DNA of 64,000 nucleotides from Clostridiales bacterium (GCA_017428155.1 JAFRRJ010000053.1:1-64000); one strand, 5' to 3'. Positions 7,822-17,794 are shown, numbered from the stretch's first letter. Notes: generated by a model from the sequence alone, not told the origin. Numbers and translations: made by a program.

Positions 7822-9540
7822 TCATCCGATCAATGCCTTCGCTTCCTCAGGCTCCATCGGGTGACCCCAGACATATCCCTGAACATAATCACATCCGATG
7901 TTCTTTAAAGCCTGTACCTGTTCGGCCGATTCCACGCCTTCGGATATGACCTTAAGGTCAAGAACATGTCCTATCGATATGATCATCGCTACAAACCGCT
8001 TCGAAGAATCGTTAACATCCATACCGTCGATAAATGACTTGTCGATCTTAAGAAGGTCAGACGGGAAACTGTTAAGATAGCTCAAAGAGGAATAACCTGT
8101 TCCGAAGTCATCTATCGCAACCTTTATGCCGAGTTTCTTTATCTCTTCAATTCGGTTAAGCGCTTTCTCCGCCGAGTCGATCATAATTGATTCCGTTATC
8201 TCTATCTCAATGTGATCTGCCGATACACTATGTGATTCAATAATCTTCTTAAGTTCATCAATGAAGCTGTTCTTCATAAGGTGTCTTACGGAGATATTGG
8301 AACTGATAACTATGTCAGAATCCGTTTCCAGAAGTATCTTATCGAGGAAATCCAGTGCGAGCTCGAAAACACGCATATCGATCTGATCAATGAGTCCGGT
8401 CTTCTCAGCCACAGGAATAAACTGTCCCGGACTGATATAAGAGCCGTCGGAATCTATAAGCCTTGCCAGTGCCTCAAAGCCCCTCAAGTTGTGATCCATA
8501 TCATACTGCGGCTGAAGATTGAAATGTATCTTCCCGCCGTTCAATGCATCTCTGAGCTTTCTTTCGATCTCGACTGTTCTCTTCTCATTAAGGATATCGG
8601 CATCGAACCTGAGGATCTTGCCTGTCCCGTTCTTCTTTACTTCATGAAGTGCAGCATCTGCATAATGGAACATGTCCTCGGAAGACTTGCCGTTGATCGG
8701 GAATTCCGCCCAGCCGAAACATGCGGTCATATAAAAATCGCAATCGTCAATCGTGATCTTCCGCTCAAGTTCCTCCTTGAACAGAGTGATAGTCTTTTCG
8801 AGCACCTCGTTATTCTCATAACCGCGGATGATAAGAGTATATTCATCACCTGAAATGCGGGCGACGAAAACATCAGTATCAGTGCGCCTTTCACTCGAGA
8901 GATTGGTCCAGCGGTCAGCGACCTTGATGAGCATTTTGTCACCTGTCTCATGACCCATCGTATCGTTGATACTCTTAAAGTTATCAAGATCGGCAGAGAC
9001 GATCGCAAACCTGGTCTGCGTCTCTATGAGATAATCCATCAGCTCACCGCATGCAAAACGGTTGGGAAGCATCGTAAGACCGTCTTTTATCGCCTGGTCA
9101 CGGATACTCTTCTGATACTTCAATATCTTTCCGTAAGACAGATAGATGATAACCACGGCAATGATCGTAAAGATGTTCGTAAAAAGACCGGGAAAATTGC
9201 TCGTGATATGTTTTACGAATATGTTTACTATCATCATCGGGAACTGCGCCAGGAGCAGGAACAGAGCGGTTATAAAACCCGTCTTGCGGAACAATACCAC
9301 CAGGATGACAACACAGATATAGGTAACCGTAGAGAAAACACCTGCAAATGCCGAATGCGGAATCAGACTGTTGAAGACTATCATATGGCCTTCACTTACG
9401 GAAGCAATAACAGTAAGTACAGATGAGATTAAATAGATGAGGATGATAAGAATAAACGCACTCTTAGGTGCCTCACGCTTAAGCGTAAGGTCTCTCATAG
9501 TACTGTTAAAAACGCTGCGGTCAGCTTTGCCCCGGCCCAT
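7822..9540 (-). CDS. Membrane-bound GGDEF-EAL cyclic-di-GMP protein
   Basis: 572-residue protein. Four to five membrane helices span about residues 25-150, then a GGDEF domain (about 160-315) and an EAL domain (about 330-570). The EAL domain keeps the expected catalytic residues (E-A-L in GFEALARL, DDFGTGYSS, LKIDKSF, EGVE), so c-di-GMP phosphodiesterase activity is likely. The cyclase signature reads SGDEY instead of GGDEF; substitution at the first glycine is sometimes tolerated, so cyclase or GTP-sensing function is uncertain. Monocistronic, with GGAGGG before the ATG and a strong terminator. Confidence 0.9.
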   Translation of the reverse strand: MGRGKADRSVFNSTMRDLTLKREAPKSAFILIILIYLISSVLTVIASVSEGHMIVFNSLIPHSAFAGVFSTVTYICVVILVVLFRKTGFITALFLLLAQFPMMIVNIFVKHITSNFPGLFTNIFTIIAVVIIYLSYGKILKYQKSIRDQAIKDGLTMLPNRFACGELMDYLIETQTRFAIVSADLDNFKSINDTMGHETGDKMLIKVADRWTNLSSERRTDTDVFVARISGDEYTLIIRGYENNEVLEKTITLFKEELERKITIDDCDFYMTACFGWAEFPINGKSSEDMFHYADAALHEVKKNGTGKILRFDADILNEKRTVEIERKLRDALNGGKIHFNLQPQYDMDHNLRGFEALARLIDSDGSYISPGQFIPVAEKTGLIDQIDMRVFELALDFLDKILLETDSDIVISSNISVRHLMKNSFIDELKKIIESHSVSADHIEIEITESIMIDSAEKALNRIEEIKKLGIKVAIDDFGTGYSSLSYLNSFPSDLLKIDKSFIDGMDVNDSSKRFVAMIISIGHVLDLKVISEGVESAEQVQALKNIGCDYVQGYVWGHPMEPEEAKALIG

Positions 9541-9635
9541 TAAGCCCTCCGTTCACTTTCCCCATATTGTGATTATAGCCTAGACACTCCTTGTTTTGTA
9601 TTAAACAAACTGTAAATGGAGTAAACAAACTAAGA

Positions 9636-9684
9636 ATAAAAAACGACCGCAAAACCCATATAAACAATGAGGTTTGCGGCCGTT
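9636..9684 (-). terminator. Intrinsic terminator after the small membrane protein
   Basis: A near-perfect stem of about 14 bp (AACGACCGCAAAACC against GGTTTGCGGCCGTT on the plus strand) is followed on the minus strand by TTTTTTATTC. Confidence 0.8.
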
Positions 9685-9719
9685 GTAAAAATTCGTTTAA
9701 GTCTTCGGCTTGCAATTTC

Positions 9720-10007
9720 TTAGGATTCGTCTTGGTCCCTCAGCCTTTCAGAAGCCACGACCATCCTGTCGGAAGCCGGCTGCATTCTGTTCGCTTCATC
9801 GCCGCGTATATAACCGACTCCAAAGGAATCTCTTACTGAAGAACTGATCTTGTCTTCACGTCTGTCAAAAACGACACCACCGGAATATGTGGAAGCCGAA
9901 CCTACACTGTTGCCGATATCATTTGAATTGGAAAGAAGTGTTGCAAAAATGAAGCATGCTGTGCCAAATCCCAATCCGGATGCCAAAATCAGAACCAAAA
10001 AATTCAT
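9720..10007 (-). CDS. Small single-span membrane protein of unknown function
   Basis: 95-residue protein with one hydrophobic helix at residues 3-25 and a polar, Ser/Asp/Arg-rich tail. No family recognised. Its ribosome binding site (AGGAG) overlaps the last codons of the upstream zinc-ribbon membrane gene, with only four bases between the genes, so the two are co-transcribed and coupled. It could be an accessory subunit of that protein, which is inference from position only. Confidence 0.6.
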   Translation of the reverse strand: MNFLVLILASGLGFGTACFIFATLLSNSNDIGNSVGSASTYSGGVVFDRREDKISSSVRDSFGVGYIRGDEANRMQPASDRMVVASERLRDQDES

Positions 10008-10011
10008 AGCT

Positions 10012-11235
10012 TTACTCCTGTCTCTTCTTTACAAAATTAAATATCGAATATGCCTGTGTGAGCTCAATACTCTTTATCACCTTTACGATCTTTCTTATAC
10101 CGATCGTAAACAAACTGATCGCGCCCATAACGATAGCAGCCACAAGCTTGCCGTTGGAATTGGACGAACTCCTGCCCGATGAAGATGCAAACAGAGCATT
10201 CAGAATCGGATTCAGAATGAAATAACTTACAACAGTCAATGCAATTCCCGTAAGGATAAGCAACGCAAAAAACTTTACCTTGTTCCACGGCACACCGCAG
10301 ACGATCTTGCCTGTCTGGCCGTTAACGAGAATAGTGTTGTGCTTCCCTTTAAATTCATATGTAACGAACCATGCCGGCAGCATTGCATATCTGACATTGT
10401 TGTAATCAATACTCGTCTGACTTTTTGAAGTATAGATCGATTTGCGGCTTGCGCCGCTTACGTCTTTCAGCGCCGCTTCATTGAAATATTCTTCACATCG
10501 AATACTTGCAGCATTCCTCAGATGCCCGTATGTAATATCAGAGATATTGGAATAGAAGCCCAGGAGATAATCCTCATCAAATGGCTTCATAACCCTCAGA
10601 TTAAAAGGCTCAAGCCTTTGACTGCTCGCATCGGAAAGCATCTTTGAAGCATCAAGCGGAAGATCTCTGAGCTTGAGCCTTCCTGCTCTTCCGAAATACG
10701 CAGTCCTTGAACTCTTACCGCTGCTCACCTGTCCCTTAACAACAACAGCCGCCTTGTGATCGCAGTCAATGATCCAGTAAGGAATATAAATGCCTCTCAC
10801 ATTATCAGCCTTGAAATTCTTGATTTCCTTCGGGATGAAGCGACCCTGCCAGAACCTTTCGCGTACGATCTTGACCGCCTCCTCCTTTGTTATCTTGAAC
10901 GGGATAACATACTGCGGCCTCTTATGCCTTGCAATGCGGCTGAATACAACGGCCGGATTTCCGCAATAAATGCACGCAGTCGAAGCTTCAGTACCGTTGA
11001 TAATGATCTCTCCGCCGCAGCTTGCACATGTGTACACATAGCAGTCCATGAAATCCTTATCATCGGTTCCCTGGATCTGATTCATTGATACGGCTTTCTT
11101 ATCCAAAAGCTCTTCCTTTTCGGAAATATCAAACTCTTCCGGCTTGAACATGCTCCCGCAGCTCTCGCACACAAGTTTTTGCGATGACGGATCGAAAACA
11201 AGTCTTCCGGCACAATTCCTGCAGTTGGTGACCAT
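10012..11235 (-). CDS. Zinc-ribbon membrane protein, paralogue of 55469-57055
   Basis: 407-residue protein with two tandem zinc ribbons in the first 100 residues (CRNC...CESC and CASC...CIYC), a central region of about 200 residues, and two membrane helices near residues 325-385. The middle aligns with the 528-residue plus-strand protein at 55469, sharing the QYVIPFK-type and VNGQTGK motifs, so they form a family within this genome. Function unknown; ribbons plus membrane anchor suggest an assembly or sensing role, not an enzyme. AGGAGG precedes the ATG. It heads a two-gene unit. Confidence 0.7.
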   Translation of the reverse strand: MVTNCRNCAGRLVFDPSSQKLVCESCGSMFKPEEFDISEKEELLDKKAVSMNQIQGTDDKDFMDCYVYTCASCGGEIIINGTEASTACIYCGNPAVVFSRIARHKRPQYVIPFKITKEEAVKIVRERFWQGRFIPKEIKNFKADNVRGIYIPYWIIDCDHKAAVVVKGQVSSGKSSRTAYFGRAGRLKLRDLPLDASKMLSDASSQRLEPFNLRVMKPFDEDYLLGFYSNISDITYGHLRNAASIRCEEYFNEAALKDVSGASRKSIYTSKSQTSIDYNNVRYAMLPAWFVTYEFKGKHNTILVNGQTGKIVCGVPWNKVKFFALLILTGIALTVVSYFILNPILNALFASSSGRSSSNSNGKLVAAIVMGAISLFTIGIRKIVKVIKSIELTQAYSIFNFVKKRQE

Positions 11236-11409
11236 CTATTCCTCCTCACTTCCACTGACAATTCCATACGGAATACGAACCAAAAATCTATCCGAATGTC
11301 ATTATACATTAAAAATTATTCAAAAACTGAAAATCGTACGTAAGCAATGCTAAGAATGGAAGCTGGCGGCGTGATTAATGCCATAGTTTTGTACAGATAA
11401 TACTATAAG

Positions 11410-11481
11410 CCGTCAATGGTGCCTTCAGGCAAGTTTACGTCCATTGACGGCGAAGCCTTCAGGTGCTGGAAGTCAACTTCC
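11410..11481. repeat. Nested inverted repeats downstream of the GH2-like gene
   Basis: A perfect 10-bp inverted repeat (CCGTCAATGG at 11410-11419, CCATTGACGG at 11441-11450) encloses a small hairpin TGCCT-TC-AGGCA, and a second hairpin GGAAGT-CA-ACTTCC lies at 11468-11481. No T tract follows, so a standard terminator is doubtful. It occupies most of the informative part of the 280-base gap before the next gene. Confidence 0.5.
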
Positions 11482-11516
11482 GGTTGCATGGAATTGATAT
11501 ATAAATCGCACCACAC

Positions 11517-14500
11517 TCAGGTCTCTTCAATAAGACCCTGTCTCGGTACTAGACGGATCTCGAATGTCTCTCTGTACTTAACATCCTTCTTGACGGGCTG
11601 TGCTGTGCGGTTGTCCTTAGTACGCTCGATTTCCTTTGCTGCGAAGTCACAGAAGAATTCGCAGAAATCATTATTCATGAGCTGCTCTTCATGGAGGAAC
11701 TCATTCATCTGTTCGGGCGTGTAAGGGAGAACAGTAAAGTCGAACTTCGGATTATAACCAGGTCTTCTGATCTCTACTGCATCACCGTCGCCGTTTGTGA
11801 TCCTAACGATCTGAGTATCAGTATGTGAAGAGTTTTCAGCAGGTCTTGCGTAAGGGTGATAGATCTTACCTGCGCCTGCAGAATAAACACCTAATCTTGC
11901 TGCATTCTTACGGTCAACATAAGATTCGCCAGGACCTCTTCCGTACCATGAACATATGCAGTCGTCCTTGACGATCGGGAATCTGATTCCGTATCTGACC
12001 ATATCGTACTTGGGTTTGAAATCAAGCGTTACCCTTAATGTATCGGCCTGTGGAACTTCGTAGAATACGATGACTTCGCCATGCATAGCAAATGATTTGT
12101 ATCTTGAGATCATCGTAAATTCGCCGTTCCTGCTTCCGTACTCGCAGGCAACAAACTCAAGCGATTCCTGAATATGCTCATAATCGCTTTCCTTGGAGAA
12201 TACAGTCCTTGCAAGGATAAAGCTGCGGTCAGTTCTGTCGATGTTGGACGGGCAGCGGTAGAAGCTCGGTGCGAGAGGTCCCTTAAGGAAGTTATAGCCT
12301 GCGATCTCAAGGCTTTCGAGGCTTCCGGGTTCTCTCGAGAATCCGATTCTGAGGTTACCCTTACCTACATAAAGTCCGTGAGGAACAGTTGATACCGTGT
12401 TGTGTGTGATAACATCGGAGATCCTCTCTTCAACAGGAGCAGAACCGTCAATATATTCAGCATTTACCTGACCTATCTGTGAGTCGTCATTGATACGCTC
12501 AACCCTGCCGCTGTCCTCCTCAGTGAGGAGTGCCTGGTCTTCCATTCCGGAAAGCGCAAGATCGCTGTCAATTCCGGTATCAAGACCTTGATTGGAACGG
12601 ACAGGAGATTTGCCTGATCCAAGCTGTCTTGCCGGATCTGCTTCAGGTCTTGCGCCGCTTCCGAGGCCGTTGACGGGCTCAGTCACATCTCCTACAGGAC
12701 TTGCGATATTATCGGTCAAAACGTCCTGATAGAAAGCTACTTCGTAGCCTGCTTTGGCATAGTATGTATCCTTGTGAAGCTTCAACGTGATATCGAAAAC
12801 AAGCTCCTTGGAAAGAGCATTCATGTACATCTCGATAAATTCAGCCTTGCCCTGTGCCCATCCGGGTGTTGTAAAGACTTCAGTGGCAAACGGGAACTTC
12901 AGTGTTCTTGATCCGAACGGTTCGATCTCGGGAATAATTCCTCTTCCCGACATTATCGTCCTTCCGCCCAGAAGTATCTTCCACTCAAGATCGAGCTCTT
13001 CAGTATATCCGAACTGGTTGGAATTGCGCATAGTGAGATTTGCGGGATCTCCTGCAGATGCGAAGATCGCGATCGTCTGGCACTGCTTTTTGATATCAAG
13101 ATAGATCGGGTGCGGATTACGTTCTGCATCAACGATACCCTGACCTATGCAGGAATTCTCTTTCTGCTTTCCGCCTACGAGATCTGCGTGATGGATCCAC
13201 TTATAAAGGGTATCGTCATCCGTAAACCTTGTCCTTCCCGGTATAGTCTCGAAAAGATTTCTCCCTGTTCTGTTAAGGCTGAAGATCTTCTTTCTGTCGA
13301 GACAAAGATCTTCCCAGGGTCCGAAAACAGCGCCTGCGTCGCTCGGCATAGGTCTCATATCTGAGATCTTGCCCTGAGGTCTTACCTTCTTGCCCTTGCC
13401 GTTAACGGTTCTGGTGACTTCACAGTACCATGGCCTTGTATCGTCAATAAGAATGCATTCATGCTTCACTCTCTGTGCAGTCTCGGGATTGAAGTTATAC
13501 TTCTGGAAACCCCACATAACGACTGACGGATGGTTCATACATGCTTCGACATAGTCTCTCATGTAGAAGTCAGCAGCAGTTGCGATTACATACATTCCGT
13601 ACTGGTCGCAGAGGTTCAGGAATTCGTCTGACAAAGGCATGCCGTCAGCGATAACACCGTTTATGCCGGCACGCTTCATCAGGATGATATCCTGACGCAT
13701 GCGGTCCTGGGGAACCGCAATACCGCCCTGCGGATCAAACTCGTAATACTTAACTAGCATAAGATTTACGCGGCGGTCGTTGATATTAAGCTTATCCTGA
13801 ACGATCTCAGTCGTTCTGAATCCGAATCTCTTCTTCTTTGCGCAGATTACCTTGCCTTCCGAGTCCATGACCTCGAAAACGATATCGTACTGGACAGGGG
13901 TGCAGTCAGACCACTGTGCAACATCGAGAGCTACAAAATCAGTACTTGCCCTGGTCTCCTTGAGTGCGTCGACAACGCCGACTACAGGCTCGCTCTGGCC
14001 CTTGATATTGACAAACGGGAGTTTATACGGATCGTATTCGGCGCGCGCCTCAAGAAGCGAGATGCGGACGGAATATGGAATCATGTAATTCGTGTGATTG
14101 CGCATCGCAAAATCGACCTTGATCATGAAGTCGCCGTGGGGCACACGGGATACGGTCTCACGTACAGCGAGGGCATCCATTTTCGCGACCTCGGAAATAT
14201 AGGCCGAAGGAACATATTCAAGCTTGATATGAAGGTTCGACAGCTCGAGCAATGAATCTTCAACGATCATGACTGGTCTGAAGATTCCGGAAAATCCGAA
14301 GTTCATCATATCGAGAATGACGTGACCGTCATCATCCCTGTCATAGCGGTTAACTATTATCGTGATCTGGTTGACGCCCGTCTTTACAAGACCTGAGATA
14401 AGAAGACGCTTTCTGGTGAAAAGCGCGTGCGAATTGCATAAGAGCTTATCGTTTACATAGATCTTGAAGCTTCCGCAAATGCCTGATGCCTCAAGATAAA

Positions 14501-14918
14501 GAGCTCTGTCGATATCCTCGGGCTTGAAGACCACCGTGGTTCTGTAGATTCCGACTTCATCATCATCATCGCCTATGGACTTAAGGATATACTTGTCGCT
14601 TATCGTCTCCTCTTTACGTGCCGCATTCTCAGCAAGTCTTATCGGATAATCGTAGATCAGGTTCTGAGGAAGTCCGAAGCCTTCCGTCTGCCAGGTTGAA
14701 GGACAGTTGACAAGGGGCCATTCGGAATCATCAAAAGACGTGTTCTCAACACCGAACGGTATCTCAGTCTGTCCGTTGGCAAGATAGAACTTCCATGTCG
14801 TCAAAGGCTTAAGATATGGCGATGCTACTTTGCCGAACTCCGGCATTTCGCGCTCGCTGAATATATAGTCAAAAGAATCGTAAGGCAAAAAGCCGTCATT
14901 CGAATATGTGAAATCCAA
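11517..14918 (-). CDS. GH2 beta-galactosidase homologue, catalytically degenerate
   Basis: About 1,133 residues with the LacZ layout: N-terminal sugar-binding jelly roll (about 40-220), immunoglobulin-like domain, TIM barrel (about 380-610), second Ig-like domain, an acidic low-complexity insert (about 735-835), and a C-terminal beta-galactosidase small-chain domain. The last is recognisable from SFYRCPSNIDR, WYGRGPGESYVDRK and RPAENSSHTD. The barrel segment where LacZ has the acid/base glutamate (NHPSVIIWSLGNE) reads NHPSVVMWGFQKYN (about 462-475), and the ECEYAHAMGN-type nucleophile segment is absent. Hydrolase activity is therefore unlikely. A TTG at 14918 has AGGGGG eight bases upstream and is preferred to a TTG six codons earlier. 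No signal peptide. Confidence 0.8.
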   Translation of the reverse strand: MDFTYSNDGFLPYDSFDYIFSEREMPEFGKVASPYLKPLTTWKFYLANGQTEIPFGVENTSFDDSEWPLVNCPSTWQTEGFGLPQNLIYDYPIRLAENAARKEETISDKYILKSIGDDDDEVGIYRTTVVFKPEDIDRALYLEASGICGSFKIYVNDKLLCNSHALFTRKRLLISGLVKTGVNQITIIVNRYDRDDDGHVILDMMNFGFSGIFRPVMIVEDSLLELSNLHIKLEYVPSAYISEVAKMDALAVRETVSRVPHGDFMIKVDFAMRNHTNYMIPYSVRISLLEARAEYDPYKLPFVNIKGQSEPVVGVVDALKETRASTDFVALDVAQWSDCTPVQYDIVFEVMDSEGKVICAKKKRFGFRTTEIVQDKLNINDRRVNLMLVKYYEFDPQGGIAVPQDRMRQDIILMKRAGINGVIADGMPLSDEFLNLCDQYGMYVIATAADFYMRDYVEACMNHPSVVMWGFQKYNFNPETAQRVKHECILIDDTRPWYCEVTRTVNGKGKKVRPQGKISDMRPMPSDAGAVFGPWEDLCLDRKKIFSLNRTGRNLFETIPGRTRFTDDDTLYKWIHHADLVGGKQKENSCIGQGIVDAERNPHPIYLDIKKQCQTIAIFASAGDPANLTMRNSNQFGYTEELDLEWKILLGGRTIMSGRGIIPEIEPFGSRTLKFPFATEVFTTPGWAQGKAEFIEMYMNALSKELVFDITLKLHKDTYYAKAGYEVAFYQDVLTDNIASPVGDVTEPVNGLGSGARPEADPARQLGSGKSPVRSNQGLDTGIDSDLALSGMEDQALLTEEDSGRVERINDDSQIGQVNAEYIDGSAPVEERISDVITHNTVSTVPHGLYVGKGNLRIGFSREPGSLESLEIAGYNFLKGPLAPSFYRCPSNIDRTDRSFILARTVFSKESDYEHIQESLEFVACEYGSRNGEFTMISRYKSFAMHGEVIVFYEVPQADTLRVTLDFKPKYDMVRYGIRFPIVKDDCICSWYGRGPGESYVDRKNAARLGVYSAGAGKIYHPYARPAENSSHTDTQIVRITNGDGDAVEIRRPGYNPKFDFTVLPYTPEQMNEFLHEEQLMNNDFCEFFCDFAAKEIERTKDNRTAQPVKKDVKYRETFEIRLVPRQGLIEET

Positions 14919-14998
14919 GGCGTTTACCCCCTTCAAAGAGTTTGTCCATACTAATCTATGCTAATTCTATCATTTAAAAGAAAGGACAAAGTTTCAGG

Positions 14999-15015
14999 TG
15001 CGTTACAAAAACGCA
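14999..15015 (-). terminator. Weak hairpin between two minus-strand genes
   Basis: A 6-bp stem TGCGTT-acaa-AACGCA lies about 45 bases past the stop of the membrane-anchored gene and is followed on the minus strand only by a loose T-containing stretch. Confidence 0.3.
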
Positions 15016-15061
15016 GTAATTGTGTGGTAAATCTACGGCAATATCACCCTTAAAAAAATTA

Positions 15062-16204
15062 TCAGTACTGAATTCCGCCGACGAGCCACTTGCCGTCGAT
15101 CTTTACGAAATATACATGTGCGTCAGTAGGAAGCACTTCAGGCTCATCAGCGCCCCAGTACATCTCCATCCACTGCTCGACATAGACTTCCATGTATACA
15201 ACATCTTCAGAGAATACGATGCAGTCCTTGATCTCCTCATTGTGTATGGAAACGTTTCCGTGAGTTGTATAAAGGTCTCTTGAAGAATTGCGCTTGATAT
15301 AGCTCAAAGCCTTGCTTCCGCTGGGGAAATACTTGTCGAGCGCATATTTCCCGGCATCCTGGGAGATATAATTCGCGAACGTTGAAGCAAAAGATATCGC
15401 AAACTCCGAGAGTTCCTCGTACTCGTCAAATTCTTTGACAAAGTCCGCTGAATAAGTATCTGTAGCCTCATCGTATATCATCTCGCATTCATCACCGCGA
15501 AAATCCACAGCCGTGACAGCCGGCTTTTTAAAAAGACCTGTTACCCGGTAACTTGCCGTGCCCGGGATTACCGCATAAGGCTCAACATACTGAGTAAGCT
15601 CAGAAGGAATGATCTCACCTGACAGATCGGAGCTCTCAAGCTCAATCCCGTTAACAAAAACTTTATACGTCTCAGGCACATTAATGTTTGCGGCAAAGGA
15701 TGCTGCAGTATAAAACTCCAGAGAACTCTCCCTCCATGCCTTAAAGCCATAAGGAAGCTTTTTGCTGTCGTCTTCAGCGAGCTTTGCACATGCCACAACA
15801 AGCCCGTCTTCAGTCTTGATGTTATATTCCGGAGCATCCTCCCTGGAGTTCTCGCTCTCGGAATAGATAAAGCTTTTTCCCGCAATAAGCGAAGCTATAT
15901 ATTCCTTTACGGCAGACTCATCTTCGAACTTCGTAACAGAAGGTTTGTTATTCATGTTGTTCCAGATGTAATCAATATCATGGTCATTGAAGTGTCCCGT
16001 GATCTCTTCTGCTGTGTGATAAGGAAGAGATTCCTGGTACTTTGCCTCATAACCTGCCGCAAAATCATTGAATCTAAGAAGAAACCATGCGATAAAGCCT
16101 GTAATTACGATAAGCCAGGCAATCAGAAAAACGAGGAAGAAATTGATCTTTTTCTTCCCGTTTTCAAGATTCTTCTCTTCTTTCTTTCCGTCTGAGGACC
16201 GCAT
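15062..16204 (-). CDS. Membrane-anchored extracytoplasmic protein, unknown
   Basis: 380-residue protein with a charged cytoplasmic N-terminus (about 20 residues), one membrane helix (about 21-44) and a large, acidic, presumably external domain ending in KWLVGGIQY, reminiscent of NTF2-like folds. No family recognised. Its ATG directly abuts the stop codon of the upstream NAGPA-domain gene and its GGAGGG site lies inside that gene, so the two are translated together and probably act together at the surface. Confidence 0.65.
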   Translation of the reverse strand: MRSSDGKKEEKNLENGKKKINFFLVFLIAWLIVITGFIAWFLLRFNDFAAGYEAKYQESLPYHTAEEITGHFNDHDIDYIWNNMNNKPSVTKFEDESAVKEYIASLIAGKSFIYSESENSREDAPEYNIKTEDGLVVACAKLAEDDSKKLPYGFKAWRESSLEFYTAASFAANINVPETYKVFVNGIELESSDLSGEIIPSELTQYVEPYAVIPGTASYRVTGLFKKPAVTAVDFRGDECEMIYDEATDTYSADFVKEFDEYEELSEFAISFASTFANYISQDAGKYALDKYFPSGSKALSYIKRNSSRDLYTTHGNVSIHNEEIKDCIVFSEDVVYMEVYVEQWMEMYWGADEPEVLPTDAHVYFVKIDGKWLVGGIQY

Positions 16205-17794
16205 TTAACCCTCCGCAGATCCTGATTCCGCATCAGAACCGCTGCCTTCAGGTAATATAACGAATGCCGTGGGCATCTGGCGTGAGACTCTGATGGAAGA
16301 ACTGGATACGAGTTCCTCATCGTTATACCACATAGCCGAAGACATTCCTCCGTCGAGATTTGCTGCATTGACTGCACCGTACTCAAGCATTACATCTATA
16401 AGATCAGCCATTGTGGCGCCCATCGAAGATGTCTTTCTTCCTTCGATAACGAGAAGCAGTACAGCACCGTCTTCTCTCTGGCCGATAGCGCTTCTCGGGT
16501 TAAGTCCGCCGCCGGAACCGCTGTAATTGGCTGCAACGCCGTTAACTATAAGTGTGGGACCGAACGATACCGCATCCCTGACACCGATATTGAGAGCATG
16601 CTGGGCAGTCATTCTGCCTACCACGAGGACGTTGTCTTTTGTAAGTCCGTAAACCTCATACTCAGTGCCGAGGTTTCCCATGCGGAGCTCGCCGCCTGAG
16701 ATAACGATGCCTTCAGGCCATCCACCGATACCCATGCCGTTAGTATCTTCATACTGTCCGCCGTTAATACCGCCGACACCGTCATATTTGTCGATCAGCT
16801 GCTTCAAGGTAAGACCTGCACCGCTGTGATTATAGTTATCGATCGTTCCGACTATAACTCTTGAAGGATCATAGATAACAAGCATCTTGCCGTGATACAT
16901 CGGACCGCTGACATCGTGAACTTCTATTCCGTCACCGTCAGGATCAAGTTCATTTACGGATGAAGCACCTGCATTAAGCTTTCTGCTGTTCTGTTCGGCA
17001 GCCATTGCATTGACAAGTGTGATATCTGTGATCTCATTGAATTCATGAGTCTTATTGCTGTTCATTATCGCTTCGATCTCTTCGTCTGAAAGGATCCACT
17101 TTGCAAGGACTCCGCCAGCGGAAGATTCCATAACAGAAGGGACGAACTGGTCTCTTAAGTGAGGCGAAGGCCCCTTCATGATGATACCGAGGAAAGTGTA
17201 AAAGCCTGCAAGAACAATTACCAGAGTAGCAAGAACGGTTGCAGCAAATCTTCCGAGGCATACAAGCGTAACTTTGACAGCCTTTTTGGCAAGTTCGGCG
17301 TTCTTATGCTTCTTGAGTGAAGCCTCGATTGCTTCAATCTCTCTTTGCTCTATCCTTCTTGCAACCTGCTCCCTGCCGGCTCTTGCAACGGCAGGCGCAG
17401 CCTTCTTTACAGGATGCTTTTCATGTCCGGATACCTCAGGTCTTGAAGCCTGGGGGCCGGGATTTTTAACGATCTCGATCTTTCTGTCATCGGGGATCTT
17501 TTTGCGTACTGATGATCCGGGATGTACAGATGAACCGGGACGCACAGGTGAACCCGGAGTTCTGACCTCACAGTCAGTACCGGCAGATCCGGATACGGCT
17601 GAATGTCCTGCAAGGACCTTGGGTCTTGCGGTAATCTCTATTTTCCGCTGTTCGGCGATCGTGACCATACGGTCTACGACTTTCATAGCCTCTTCCCTGG
17701 ACATGCCCTTCATGCGGGCATAAAGCTGTTCACGCTTATCAGCCGGTAATTCACCGGCTATCTTACGGAATTTAGAGAGCTTGTCCGACTCCAT
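16205..17794 (-). CDS. Phosphodiester glycosidase (NAGPA domain) membrane protein
   Basis: 529-residue protein. A charged, proline-rich cytoplasmic region (1-170) with many K/R/E residues precedes one membrane helix (about 180-205) and an external NAGPA domain (about 285-515), recognised by NGGQYEDTNGMG, RSAIGQREDGAVLLLVIEGR and the closing NLDGGMSSAMW motif. NAGPA-family proteins cleave sugar phosphodiesters; bacterial members are linked to exopolysaccharide or wall glycopolymer metabolism. The first 40 residues carry a helical motif with many basic residues. GAGG precedes the ATG. First gene of a two-gene operon. Confidence 0.8.
   Translation of the reverse strand: MESDKLSKFRKIAGELPADKREQLYARMKGMSREEAMKVVDRMVTIAEQRKIEITARPKVLAGHSAVSGSAGTDCEVRTPGSPVRPGSSVHPGSSVRKKIPDDRKIEIVKNPGPQASRPEVSGHEKHPVKKAAPAVARAGREQVARRIEQREIEAIEASLKKHKNAELAKKAVKVTLVCLGRFAATVLATLVIVLAGFYTFLGIIMKGPSPHLRDQFVPSVMESSAGGVLAKWILSDEEIEAIMNSNKTHEFNEITDITLVNAMAAEQNSRKLNAGASSVNELDPDGDGIEVHDVSGPMYHGKMLVIYDPSRVIVGTIDNYNHSGAGLTLKQLIDKYDGVGGINGGQYEDTNGMGIGGWPEGIVISGGELRMGNLGTEYEVYGLTKDNVLVVGRMTAQHALNIGVRDAVSFGPTLIVNGVAANYSGSGGGLNPRSAIGQREDGAVLLLVIEGRKTSSMGATMADLIDVMLEYGAVNAANLDGGMSSAMWYNDEELVSSSSIRVSRQMPTAFVILPEGSGSDAESGSAEG

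Noticed and set aside
8281..8853. 190-codon plus-strand frame
   Set aside because: Antisense to the GGDEF-EAL gene, a shadow frame.
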